From assembly GCF_003416765.1 (NCBI RefSeq), contig NZ_QSNG01000001.1:956742-1020741 (forward strand): DNA of 64,000 bases, written 5' to 3'. A program made the position numbers and the translations under genes. The stretch comes from Paratractidigestivibacter faecalis (lineage in GTDB: Bacteria; Actinomycetota; Coriobacteriia; Coriobacteriales; Atopobiaceae). Positions 8,333 through 16,218 of this stretch are shown here, one piece after another (within the stretch, counting starts at the first letter, position 1; the number at the start of each line of letters is the position of its first letter). The notes beneath the pieces were generated by a model. That model was not told the origin of the DNA, did not search any database, and saw only the letters and a program-made list of their open reading frames with translations.

Positions 8333-9216
8333 CCGTCGAGCACGCGCGAGAGAATGGCCGCACTGGTCATGCGGTAGATGTCGGCGGCGTCCTGATCCTG
8401 AACAAAGACGTCGTACTGGCAGGCCTCGCCAAACGTCATCTCAGGCATGACGGTCTCGACCCAGGTACCATGGTCAAGCGTCTCCAAGGTGCTGTAGTCA
8501 ATGACGTCTATGCGCTCGGGATGCCCTGCCACGTCAACGGGAATCCGCGGGTAGGTGTGGTTGACCAGCAGGAAGAGACGGTCCCCCTCAGGCACGCCCA
8601 TCTCTACGGGAAAGTCCTTCTTCTCGAGGAAGAAGAGGTACTCCTGCCCCTCCCTCATGGGAGCCATGCCGTTGTTGTGGCAATCAGCCGTTGCAGAGAC
8701 CACGCGCTTGTCGGTGAAGATGCCGCCGCTGTCAGAGAAGAAGCCGGGCTGACGGATCTCATAGGGGTCATAGACAAAGATGAGGTCTCCCGCGGCAATC
8801 CCTTCTCCCCCAATGATCTCGGTTACCTCAACCTCGGATCGGAAGGCCTGATAAACGTAGGTTCTCTTACCAGTGAACCTTCCCGTGAGAATGACGGTTG
8901 CCAACCCCTCGACGTCCTCTCCAGGCAGGGTGAGAAGGCTTCTGGCCTCATCAAGCGAGTAGCTCGAAGGGTCAATGCCCTCGGCCTTCATCTCCTCAAG
9001 CACGCGCTCGGCACTGTAGAGCGAGACGATGTTCTTGGTCGATGGGGTCAGTTGGTAGCTCAGCGCGTCAAGCGCCCCCGGGTCGTCGTTGTAGTCGGTG
9101 AGGCTCATGCGCATGCCCGCCGCAGCTGCCGCGCAGACGCCAAGAAGTCCGAACGAAGCCGCAAGAAACGTCCTTCTCCCCATCTGGGGCAGCGTCAGGC
9201 TTCTGTACTCGCGCAT
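8329..9216 (-). CDS. Membrane-anchored extracellular protein of unknown function
   Basis: This 295-residue protein has a twin-arginine-like start (MGRRTFLAASFGLLG) and one hydrophobic segment at about residues 14-36, so it is probably exported and anchored by that helix. The rest is soluble and acidic. I recognise no domain; short landmarks are IFVYDPYEIRQPGFF, a lone HNNG, EYLFFLEKKDFP and LLVNHTYPRIP. It is the last gene of the ABC island, 1 bp after the ATPase gene with its own GAGG site, so it may serve the transporter as an extracellular partner or immunity-type protein. That role is inferred from position only. Confidence 0.7.
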   Translation of the reverse strand: MREYRSLTLPQMGRRTFLAASFGLLGVCAAAAAGMRMSLTDYNDDPGALDALSYQLTPSTKNIVSLYSAERVLEEMKAEGIDPSSYSLDEARSLLTLPGEDVEGLATVILTGRFTGKRTYVYQAFRSEVEVTEIIGGEGIAAGDLIFVYDPYEIRQPGFFSDSGGIFTDKRVVSATADCHNNGMAPMREGQEYLFFLEKKDFPVEMGVPEGDRLFLLVNHTYPRIPVDVAGHPERIDVIDYSTLETLDHGTWVETVMPEMTFGEACQYDVFVQDQDAADIYRMTSAAILSRVLDG

Positions 9217-9217
9217 G

Positions 9218-9859
9218 TCAGCTCACCTCTTTTGCCCGTCCGGCCTCCATCTGGAAGGTTCGGTCAAAGAGCGCCTCCACCGTTGGCTCGTTGTGGCTGG
9301 AGACAAGGACGGTTGCCCCGCGGCTACACTCCTCTTGGATGATATTTGCAACTATCGCGATGCCATCAACGTCGAGGGCGTTCGTAGGCTCGTCCATGAT
9401 GAGCAGCTGCGGCGCCTCCATGATGGCCTGTGCGATGGTGAGGCGCTGACGCATGCCCATGCTGTAGGCAGAGACGGGGCGTACGTCCTTGGGGTCAAGT
9501 CCGACGCGCTCCAAGGCGCACTCTGTCTCCTTGTTGCCCACGACACCCCTGATTGACGCAAGGTAAAACAGGTTCTGCAGGCCGGTCTTCTCATCCCAGA
9601 ACCCGCTCGACTCAAAGCAGAGGCCCATGTTGGAGGGAAAGTCCACGCCCTTGCCCACCTGCTCGCCAAAGACCTCGATGGTGCCTGACGTCAGATGGAT
9701 AAGACCAGAGATTGCCCTGAAGAGCATGCTCTTGCCCGAGCCGTTGACGCCGAGGAAGCCGTAGGCTCCCCCGCGCTCGAGGTCAAAGGTTACGTGGTCG
9801 AGCACGGTCCTTCCGCGAATGACCTTCGTCGCGTCCGCGACCCTGATGATGTCTGCCAT
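9218..9859 (-). CDS. ABC transporter ATP-binding protein
   Basis: This compact 213-residue ATPase has Walker A GVNGSGKS near residue 38 (followed by Met instead of the usual Thr/Ser), signature YSMGMRQRL near residue 132, Walker B LLIMDEPTNALD near residue 153 and the switch histidine in VSSHNEP. Its size and the GLCFESSGFWDE/TGLQNL stretch fit exporters of the CcmA/LanF-like ABC-2 class. It would drive the three polytopic proteins encoded just upstream (9872-12235). The whole group is one transcription unit with overlaps or gaps of 1-12 bp. Substrate unknown. Confidence 0.88.
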   Translation of the reverse strand: MADIIRVADATKVIRGRTVLDHVTFDLERGGAYGFLGVNGSGKSMLFRAISGLIHLTSGTIEVFGEQVGKGVDFPSNMGLCFESSGFWDEKTGLQNLFYLASIRGVVGNKETECALERVGLDPKDVRPVSAYSMGMRQRLTIAQAIMEAPQLLIMDEPTNALDVDGIAIVANIIQEECSRGATVLVSSHNEPTVEALFDRTFQMEAGRAKEVS

Positions 9860-9871
9860 GATGGCCTCCCG

Positions 9872-10681
9872 TCAGATGAGGTCGGTCCCTCGGACCAAGC
9901 GGATAAGGGCAAGGGCAAGTGCGGCGGAAAGTGCAAGGAGCACCGCGGCTGATACAGCAAGGCTCATGTCTACCGCCACGTCAGAGGCGTTGCCACACAG
10001 CTCGCAGAGGCTCAGGTGCCAGGCCGGAACGCCACGGGCGGACGGCAACCAACATGCGAGCGACTTGGCCACGTCGCCCGGCACGGCCGCCAGGGCAAGG
10101 AGCGCGGCAACATGCACGCCAGCGACCGTCGCAAAGGCGACAATCGTCTCTCTCCCAAGAGCGAGAAGGTTGGCGCACAAGAGAAGGGCGAGAAGAAGCG
10201 CGAAGTCGAGAAGTACGCACTGGAGCACGGGCAGAAGCAGTGCGGCAAGCACGGCCGGAGCGGCCCCAGACAAGAAGAACATCATCGCAAGCACCGCGGA
10301 CGCGGAGGCAGTCTCGTAGATGGCAACACAAGCCGCCAGCTGGAGGCACTTCTCTCCAGCCCAGAGCCTTCTGCCGCCGACCCTCGGAAGAGCAAATGAG
10401 GATTCTCTCCCCAGCGCCGACGGTACGCAATCCGAAAGCTGCAAGAGCGCCAAAAGGTCAGGAGCTACGCTCATGACCTGGACGAAGGGTTCGAAGCTCC
10501 CGATGAGCCTCGGCACAAGGGCACCGCCTGCAAGGGCAAAGAGCACGCACGTCCCCGGGTCACCGATGCCAATCCAGAGGAGAAGGGCCCCTCTGAGCAG
10601 GGCGCACACAAGCAGGCCCAATAGCGCGTTCCGACGCAGGCCGACGAGGCTGAGTCCGCCTTTGTCCCCTTTCCTACTCAT
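9872..10681 (-). CDS. Polytopic membrane protein of ABC island (permease 3)
   Basis: This 269-residue, very hydrophobic protein has at least six predicted helices, including long Leu/Ala-rich runs near residues 120-185. The start at 10681 is set by overlap: its ATG lies 8 bp inside the 3' end of the preceding gene, and AGGTGTCCC precedes it. A longer upstream frame is not supported. I recognise no named family. Position between another membrane protein and the ATPase suggests an ABC-2-like permease subunit. Confidence 0.75.
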   Translation of the reverse strand: MSRKGDKGGLSLVGLRRNALLGLLVCALLRGALLLWIGIGDPGTCVLFALAGGALVPRLIGSFEPFVQVMSVAPDLLALLQLSDCVPSALGRESSFALPRVGGRRLWAGEKCLQLAACVAIYETASASAVLAMMFFLSGAAPAVLAALLLPVLQCVLLDFALLLALLLCANLLALGRETIVAFATVAGVHVAALLALAAVPGDVAKSLACWLPSARGVPAWHLSLCELCGNASDVAVDMSLAVSAAVLLALSAALALALIRLVRGTDLI

Positions 10682-11390
10682 GGGACACCTCATAGAAGTC
10701 AACGCCTTGCATGAGCCGCCAGGCGGCAATGCCAAAGGCTGCGGCGAGGGCAAGAAGTCTGAGGAGCCCGCTTGCGGCAAGAAGCGGATTTGACGGGTCC
10801 GCATAGCCCATGAGCATCCAACCCGTCCACCAGCTGCCGTGGTAGTCAACAAGAATCGCGATGAACGTGTCAACTCCGCCGTAGACGACCGCAAAGGCCA
10901 ATGTCAGGGCATCTGACCCGGTCAGAAGCGCTGCAGTCAAGGCAATGAGCCCGACCACGAGAAAGTAGAGCACCTCGTAGACAAGCTGGAGAAAGGCGAA
11001 GGAAGCCCAGGAGCCAGCCGAAGCCGAGATGCCGGACTTCAGTGCCAGCGCAACAAGCGAGGGAACAAAGACCGCCAGGGCAAAGGCAAGCGCCACGTGC
11101 GCGACACGAAGGACGACGCAGCGGAGCGCTGCGAGACGGCTGCTATTGCGGCTGATCGAACAGGACGCGAGTGAGCGTCCAATGAGACCGCTGGCGCAGA
11201 TCGCGAAGAGTGGGACGTAAAGTGCCGTCGCCTGCCCAGGGCCAACAAACGTCAGATAGGCAGCCGCGAGTGTTCCCTCTGGCGAGATAAAGCCCTGCGG
11301 AGAGGCAACAATTACCCTGAGAATCCCAAACGCCAAGATCGCGGCGAGTGAGACGGCAAGGCGTCTATCTGTCGTAAGCCGCGCGCTCAT
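10674..11390 (-). CDS. Polytopic membrane protein of ABC island (permease 2)
   Basis: This 238-residue protein has about six predicted helices (for example LAVSLAAILAFGIL near residue 11 and LVGLIALTAALLTG-type runs near residue 150). It overlaps the preceding gene by 4 bp (ATGA) and the following gene by 8 bp, so translation is coupled. No conserved catalytic motif is visible. It probably forms part of the membrane domain of the exporter with its two neighbours. Three non-identical six-helix proteins served by one ATPase gene recall the LanEFG-type immunity transporters, although those normally have two. Confidence 0.75.
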   Translation of the reverse strand: MSARLTTDRRLAVSLAAILAFGILRVIVASPQGFISPEGTLAAAYLTFVGPGQATALYVPLFAICASGLIGRSLASCSISRNSSRLAALRCVVLRVAHVALAFALAVFVPSLVALALKSGISASAGSWASFAFLQLVYEVLYFLVVGLIALTAALLTGSDALTLAFAVVYGGVDTFIAILVDYHGSWWTGWMLMGYADPSNPLLAASGLLRLLALAAAFGIAAWRLMQGVDFYEVSHE

Positions 11391-12235
11391 AGGAGCACGT
11401 CCCTCTTGAGTAAGGACGAGAGGGCAACCGCCAACGCGGAGACTAGGGAGATGAGTGCTGGCGCCGCCATCATAAAGGCAACCGGCGCCACCTGATTCAT
11501 CCCGGGAAGCAGATGGTCGGCAAAGTTGTAGCCCTGTGGCATGACAGCAGAAGCAGCAAGGAAGATGACCGTCGGCAGGCCGAGGAGCAACATCCGATTG
11601 CCCTTGAAATAGATGGAGGCGGCATAAGCGGCAAGCGCCATAGCCCCAGCATAGAAGGCGTCATAGAGACAGTACGCAAGGTTGAGAAGGTAGCGATTAC
11701 CGAACAGCAGGGACGAGAGGGGTTGCGTTGCCAAGAGGGCAAACTCGTCTTGACTCGTTACCAACTGACCAAGGGCACCGTAATAGGCATCCGCCGATGT
11801 GCCAGCCGGAAAGGCCAGAAATGCCAGTGCCTGAGAAATCAGAAGCACGAAAAGCGTAGCGACAAAGGCCATGCCAAAGGAGCAGAGGGCACCCGAGCAC
11901 AGATAGCTCCGCATGGACGACCTAGGGGCAAGCATGTACGCGGCACGGGCCCTCTTGTCGTCAAAGAGGCACATGGAGAATATGGCCGAAGTCAAGGGAA
12001 AGAGGAGATATGAGACCAGAAAGGAGATGAGCTGAGCATTTGACCTCAACCCATTGCCCACCCATTGCGTCGCAGCAGAAGGGATCTCTCCCCTATCGTG
12101 CCCCCAGAACATGAGGCAGGACTGAACAAAGCAGACGGTCACAAGCGCCATCAAGGCAAGAATCGCATACGGCAGCGTCTTTGACTGCAAGGCCCGTCTG
12201 ATTTGGAGCTTCAGCATCCCGCTGCGGCAAATCAT
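11387..12235 (-). CDS. Polytopic membrane protein of ABC island (permease 1)
   Basis: This 282-residue protein has about six predicted helices: near 22-42, 75-100, 115-145, 185-215, 222-240 and 250-275. The start at 12235 is chosen because GGAGG lies 8 nt upstream; an alternative 12 codons earlier lacks such a site. It has a cytoplasmic basic N-terminus (LKLQIRRALQSKTLPY) typical of ABC-2 permeases. It is first of the five coupled genes, downstream of the small-peptide region. Confidence 0.75.
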   Translation of the reverse strand: MICRSGMLKLQIRRALQSKTLPYAILALMALVTVCFVQSCLMFWGHDRGEIPSAATQWVGNGLRSNAQLISFLVSYLLFPLTSAIFSMCLFDDKRARAAYMLAPRSSMRSYLCSGALCSFGMAFVATLFVLLISQALAFLAFPAGTSADAYYGALGQLVTSQDEFALLATQPLSSLLFGNRYLLNLAYCLYDAFYAGAMALAAYAASIYFKGNRMLLLGLPTVIFLAASAVMPQGYNFADHLLPGMNQVAPVAFMMAAPALISLVSALAVALSSLLKRDVLL

Positions 12236-12308
12236 CGCATCCACCTCCTCGATTGAATGGGCGGGCGACAAAGTGCCCGCCCCGAGTCAGTAGCTAAAAG
12301 GTTCAGTA

Positions 12309-12518
12309 CTAACGGACGTTGAAACGCCAGGTGCCCCAAATTGAGTATGGCGCAGACCCATCAGCCGTTCCCCAAAGCTGCGTTCCACCTGAATAGCTTG
12401 AAGTGAAGTACAGCTCTTTGGTAATACGAGGAGAAACCGACACAGCGCTTGTGCAACGACCTCCACCTACGACTTCGAACCAGAAGATGCCGCCCTTGGA
12501 GCAACCAGCATCAACCAC
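12309..12518 (-). CDS. Small Gly/Trp-rich peptide ORF
   Basis: This is a 69-codon ORF from a GTG, on the same strand and 73 bp ahead of the ABC island. The peptide has GGIFWFEVVGGG near residue 10 and ends SIWGTWRFNVR, with aromatic and glycine residues like a small secreted beta-rich peptide. No signal peptide is in this frame. A well-placed ATG at 12529 with GGGAGG reads MRRTWLMLVA in another frame and stops after 20 codons, which looks like the start of a signal peptide. The gene may have been broken by an indel or deletion, or start differently. Codons are less GC-biased than in surrounding core genes. I cannot name a family. Confidence 0.4.
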   Translation of the reverse strand: MVDAGCSKGGIFWFEVVGGGRCTSAVSVSPRITKELYFTSSYSGGTQLWGTADGSAPYSIWGTWRFNVR

Positions 12519-12831
12519 GTGCGTCTCATTGAACCTCCCAAAATGTCAAAAGATGACAGGACGGAAGCTCAACCGAAGACGCTTTAGCCTACACAAGATG
12601 ATAAAGAACTCATCCATTTCATGCCTCCCAATTACCGAGAGTCAATCAAAGGGCTTAGCGCTTAACTAGGGTTTAATCTAAATCACAGGTTACCTAATTC
12701 AGATACCACGTCAATATGGGTACGACATCGGATTATTAAATTTCGCAGATGGTAACTGTTTTAGTCGAACGGCATTCAGGAGTATTGAGGGAGACCCCAC
12801 ACCCAACCCGCCGGTAAGTTCGCTCGCCGCG
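12519..12831 (-). other. AT-rich promoter/leader region of the ABC island
   Basis: This stretch of about 310 bp is clearly lower in GC than the rest of the window. On the minus strand it holds TTGACG with TAACCT 16 nt later (near 12690-12715) and a 23-codon ORF (12617-12546) with GGAGG 6 nt before its ATG, in the same frame as the 69-codon ORF and separated from it by TGA. A second strong ribosome-binding site (GGGAGG, 12539-12534) follows. I see no longer coding frame. Confidence 0.4.
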
Positions 12832-12992
12832 CCGCCGGCGAGAAGTACGTCCGGATCAACGCAGCACGCGCCCGGGTGTTTCTCGTCGGCGACTTCCGCA
12901 GCTTCGCTCTTTGAAGCGAGGACTGAGCCGAAGAGAAACACTCAGACGCGTGCGACGGTCGGGCAAAACGTACTTCTCGCCTACCCGGCGGC
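12832..12992. repeat. 160-bp nested hairpin
   Basis: Three successive arm pairs nest: GCCGGCGAGAAGTACGT with ACGTACTTCTCGCC...CCGGC; GCACGCG plus GTGTTTCTC with GAGAAACACT plus ACGCGTGC; then GCTTC with GAAGC around a 7-nt loop. It lies between the ABC island promoter and the 3' end of the amidotransferase gene, so it could be a terminator or a structured RNA. The segment CAAAGAGC recurs in the 46-kb hairpins. Confidence 0.7.
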
Positions 12993-13004
12993 GCTGCGAC
13001 CGCC

Positions 13005-13769
13005 CTATTCGGCGGCTGCGGCCACGAACGCCCTCCACAGGTCCATGTCGGGCTCCGAGCGGTACCACGTGTACTCCGGGTGCCACTGCACGCCGAGCAC
13101 AAAGTGCCTGTCCGGGCGCTCGATGCACTCGGGCACGCCATCGTCGGAGTGGGCCGTGAGGACCAGGCCCTCGCCCAGCTCGTCCACGCAGCAGTGGTGC
13201 GCGGAGTTGACCTGGTAGCCGGTGCGGCCGCCGTTGGCGCGCCACAGGAGGCTCCCCTCGTCGACCTCGACGGGGTGCGAGGTCTGGTGCAGGCTGTTTA
13301 CGTGGTCGTGCACCTCGGCGCCCGGCGTGCGCGGGTAGTTAGGGACGTCCATGCAAAGGGTGCCGCCCAGGGCGACGTTCAGCGCCTGGGTGCCGCGGCA
13401 GATGGTGAAGAGGGGCTTGTCCACCTCGACGGCGTAACGAAGAAGCGGCAGCTCGAAGGTGTCTCGCGCGGGGCAGAAGGTGCAGCCCTCGTAGTCCTTC
13501 TCGTCACCCCAGCACGTCGGGTGCACGTCGGGACCGCCCGGAAGGCAGATGCCGTCAGCCAGCTCCACGTACTCGTGCATGAGCTCCTCGGCCTCCATGA
13601 GGTCGTTGGGGAGGTTCATCATGAGGGGAAGGCCGCCCGCCGCAAAGATGGCGTCAACGTAGCACTTGGTGGTGGCCTCGTTGGGGCTCAGCTGCTCGTC
13701 ACGGTAGATGCGGCCGGGCTCGAAGCGTGGGGCGACCAGGATGAGCGGGCGAGAAGTGCGGCGGGACAT
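13005..13769 (-). CDS. Gamma-glutamyl-gamma-aminobutyrate hydrolase family protein (class I amidotransferase)
   Basis: This 254-residue cytosolic protein of the peptidase C26/PuuD-like group hydrolyses gamma-glutamyl amides. The nucleophile cysteine is in LFTICRGTQALN near residue 120. The His/Glu pair is in LGVQWHPEY near residue 230, and LPGGPDVHP precedes. It is AAGGAAAGG-initiated. It lies 67 bp upstream of a polar amino-acid ABC transporter on the same strand with no clear terminator between. This suggests a link between gamma-glutamyl compound breakdown and uptake, but co-transcription is inferred. Confidence 0.88.
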   Translation of the reverse strand: MSRRTSRPLILVAPRFEPGRIYRDEQLSPNEATTKCYVDAIFAAGGLPLMMNLPNDLMEAEELMHEYVELADGICLPGGPDVHPTCWGDEKDYEGCTFCPARDTFELPLLRYAVEVDKPLFTICRGTQALNVALGGTLCMDVPNYPRTPGAEVHDHVNSLHQTSHPVEVDEGSLLWRANGGRTGYQVNSAHHCCVDELGEGLVLTAHSDDGVPECIERPDRHFVLGVQWHPEYTWYRSEPDMDLWRAFVAAAAE

Positions 13770-13836
13770 GAAGCGACCTTTCCTTTGATGAAGTTAGTTA
13801 TCAGATGGAGCCTAGCGCACCTGGGACGAGCGGACC

Positions 13837-14595
13837 CTAGTGCCCCTTGATGGAGTTGAGGAAGTCACGGGCGCGCTCGGTCTTGGGGTTGTCGAAGAAC
13901 TCGTCGGGCGTGCCCGTCTCGACAATCTGGCCGTCGGCCATGAAGATGACGCGGTCGGCCACGCGGCGGGCGAAGTTCATCTCGTGCGTGACCACGATCA
14001 TGGTCATCCCCTCACGGGCAAGCTTAACCATGACGTCCAGGACCTCGTTGATCATCTCGGGGTCAAGGGCGCTCGTGGGCTCGTCGAAGAGCATGGCCTT
14101 GGGGTGCATGGCAAGCGACCGGGCGATGGCCACGCGCTGCTGCTGGCCACCGGAGAGCTGGGCCGGCACCTTGTGCGCCTGCTCTGCCACGCCAACGCGG
14201 GTCAGAAGGTCCATGGCCACCTTCTCGGCCTCCTCCTTCTTCATGCCCAGGACCTGGATGGGGCCGAGGGTCACGTTCTCGAGGATGGTCATGTGCGCAA
14301 AGAGGTTGAAGCTCTGGAAGACCATGCCAAGCTCGGCGCGCATCTGAGTGAGCTCACGGCCCTCCTGCGGCAGAGGCTTGCCCTCGATGAGAATCTCGCC
14401 GGAGTCGATGGTCTCCAGGCGGTTGATGGTGCGGCACATGGTTGACTTGCCGGAGCCAGACGGACCGATGACCACGAGCACCTCGCCGCGGTCGACCTCG
14501 AGGTTGATGTCCTTCAGGACGTGAAGGTCGCCAAAGTGCTTCTCCACGTGGCGGAGCTCGATGATGGGCTCTTTGCCCTGGTTGTTCTGGGTCAT
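13837..14595 (-). CDS. Amino-acid ABC transporter ATP-binding protein (GlnQ-like)
   Basis: This 252-residue ATPase has Walker [10 protein letters not shown] near residue 42, Q-loop MVFQSFNLF, signature LSGGQQQR near residue 145, Walker [14 protein letters not shown] and VTHEMNFAR. The MNFAR motif is typical of the polar amino-acid (PAAT) family. The start at 14595 is preferred over a TTG 5 codons upstream because GGAGA precedes it. It is the last gene of the SBP-permease-permease-ATPase operon. Confidence 0.95.
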   Translation of the reverse strand: MTQNNQGKEPIIELRHVEKHFGDLHVLKDINLEVDRGEVLVVIGPSGSGKSTMCRTINRLETIDSGEILIEGKPLPQEGRELTQMRAELGMVFQSFNLFAHMTILENVTLGPIQVLGMKKEEAEKVAMDLLTRVGVAEQAHKVPAQLSGGQQQRVAIARSLAMHPKAMLFDEPTSALDPEMINEVLDVMVKLAREGMTMIVVTHEMNFARRVADRVIFMADGQIVETGTPDEFFDNPKTERARDFLNSIKGH

Positions 14596-14619
14596 GTCTC
14601 TCCTATCCAAGTGGGCGGG

Positions 14620-15450
14620 CTAGCGGATGATCTTGACGCCCATGCGGTGCGAGACGTACACGGAAGCCTTGTTGATAAGGTAGTTGATGAGGATGTAGAT
14701 GACGGCCACCACGAGGTACGTGGAGACAAGCGCGTCGTAGTTGGTGCGCAGGACCTGGGCGTTCTGCATGAGGTCGGGGAAGGTGACCACATAGGCAAGG
14801 GCCGTGTCCTTCACCACGACCACGAGCTGGCTGATGAGCGACGGAATGACGAAGCGGATGGCCTGCGGCAGCACGATCTTGGTCTTGACCTTCCAGCGCG
14901 AGAGTCCGATGGACAGACCCGCCTCGGTCTGCCCACGCGGCACGGCGTTGACGCCGGCGCGGAAGACCTCGGCGAGGACGCCGGACGCGGCAAGCGAGAT
15001 GGGGATGGTGAGCATCCAGAAGGAGTCCATCTTGAGCCCCAGGCTCGGCACCACGAAGAAGAAGCCGTAGATGAACAGCAGGCTCGGGACGCCGCGGAAG
15101 AAGTTGGTGAGGATGGCGCAGAGGACCGAGAGGGGCCTCACGTGGCTGATGCGCCCTAGCATGAGGAGCATGCCCAGCACGAGCGAGATAACGCCCGCGG
15201 TGAGGGCCACCTGGAAGGTGCCCACCAGGCCGCGGCCGAGGTAGATCCACGTGGTCCTCCAGCTGAAGAGCTCCCAGTACCTGGAGGAGAGCTGCCCCGT
15301 CACCCAGAAACGGTACACCGCGAAGGCGAGAAGCGCGACCACGGCGGCAAGCGAGACCACGGTGCCCACGACCATCTTGCGGCGGGTCTTGGGGCCGGGC
15401 GCCTCGTAGAGGGCGTCGCGCATGGTCATAGTGGACTGCGTCTTGGCCAT
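14620..15450 (-). CDS. Amino-acid ABC transporter permease 2
   Basis: This 276-residue inner-membrane protein of the His/Glu/Gln/Arg/opine permease group has a first helix near residues 30-50, a loop containing the WELFSWRTTWIY stretch, and the EAA-type cytoplasmic loop EVFRAGVNAVPRGQTEAGLSIGLS near residue 160. Its ATG shares a base with the stop of the previous permease (TAATG), so translation is coupled. The two permeases form the heterodimeric channel used with the ATPase at 13837. Confidence 0.93.
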   Translation of the reverse strand: MAKTQSTMTMRDALYEAPGPKTRRKMVVGTVVSLAAVVALLAFAVYRFWVTGQLSSRYWELFSWRTTWIYLGRGLVGTFQVALTAGVISLVLGMLLMLGRISHVRPLSVLCAILTNFFRGVPSLLFIYGFFFVVPSLGLKMDSFWMLTIPISLAASGVLAEVFRAGVNAVPRGQTEAGLSIGLSRWKVKTKIVLPQAIRFVIPSLISQLVVVVKDTALAYVVTFPDLMQNAQVLRTNYDALVSTYLVVAVIYILINYLINKASVYVSHRMGVKIIR

Positions 15451-16109
15451 TAGCGCATCACCCTGACCTTCTGGTCGATCTTGTTGCCCACGAAGCCGGC
15501 GACAAGGGCGGTGCCGATGTAGCCGCACGCGGAGAGCGCGAAGGTGACCACGCCGGCGGACTCGCGCGTGTTGATGTAGGAGACCAGGCCGGTGAGCTCC
15601 TGCGGGGTCATGGGCACCTGGGAGCCCAGGGCCGTGGTGAGCATGACGGCGATGAACAGGTTGGTCATGGGCAGCACGGTGGAACGCAGCGCCTGCGGGA
15701 TGACCACATGACGCAGGATCTGCGTGAAGGAGAGGCCGATGGAGCGCGCGGCCTCGATCTGCCCCACGCCGATGGTGTTGATGCCCGTCATGAAGTTCTC
15801 GGACCCGAAGGACGCACCCAGAAGCACCGTGCAGAGCACGACGCTGGGCTCGTAGTCAAGCACGAGCTTGAGGTGCGGCAGCGCGTACACCACGATGAGG
15901 ATGAGGACCGCGCCGGGGATGTTGCGGAACACCTGCACGTAGAAGTCGCCGAAGACGCGCAGCGGCTTGAACGGGCAGACGCGCAGCACCGTGATCAGGA
16001 TGGAGAGCGCCATGACGAGCACGAACGAGACGGCCGTGATCCGCCAGGTAGTGAGAAGGGCCGTGAGGTAGTTGGGCCCGTAGGTTGAGAGAAGCTCTGA
16101 GAGCCCCAT
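15450..16109 (-). CDS. Amino-acid ABC transporter permease 1
   Basis: This 219-residue membrane protein of the PAAT permease group has helices near residues 15-40, 55-75 and 185-210. The coupling loop near residues 115-140 contains GINTIGVGQIEAARSIGLS, matching the EAA motif. It follows the substrate-binding gene after a hairpin that probably lowers permease expression relative to the binding protein. It is coupled to the next permease by TAATG. Confidence 0.93.
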   Translation of the reverse strand: MGLSELLSTYGPNYLTALLTTWRITAVSFVLVMALSILITVLRVCPFKPLRVFGDFYVQVFRNIPGAVLILIVVYALPHLKLVLDYEPSVVLCTVLLGASFGSENFMTGINTIGVGQIEAARSIGLSFTQILRHVVIPQALRSTVLPMTNLFIAVMLTTALGSQVPMTPQELTGLVSYINTRESAGVVTFALSACGYIGTALVAGFVGNKIDQKVRVMR

Positions 16110-16128
16110 CGTTCCTCCTTACATGCGA

Positions 16129-16162
16129 GGGGCCTTCCGTCTTCGCTGGGACGGAAGGCCCC
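16129..16162 (-). terminator. Intra-operon hairpin between binding protein and permeases
   Basis: A perfect 13-bp stem GGGGCCTTCCGTC / GACGGAAGGCCCC with an 8-nt loop and no strong T-run fits a partial terminator or 3' stabiliser that sets high binding-protein to permease ratios. Confidence 0.65.
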
Positions 16163-16218
16163 GGATGGCAGCCTGGGCCGCCGGTCATCTTTGGTTATAT
16201 GCCCAAAGAATCAAAAGG

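Noticed and set aside
12309-12518. Lactococcin-972-like bacteriocin
   Set aside because: Only a GG and some Trp/Tyr residues agree; the spaced His/Tyr pattern, the signal peptide and the large associated membrane protein of that family are absent.
12546-12548. In-frame TGA as a possible selenocysteine codon joining the two small ORFs
   Set aside because: No hairpin of SECIS type follows the TGA, a new ribosome-binding site comes instead, and selenoprotein machinery is not seen in the window.
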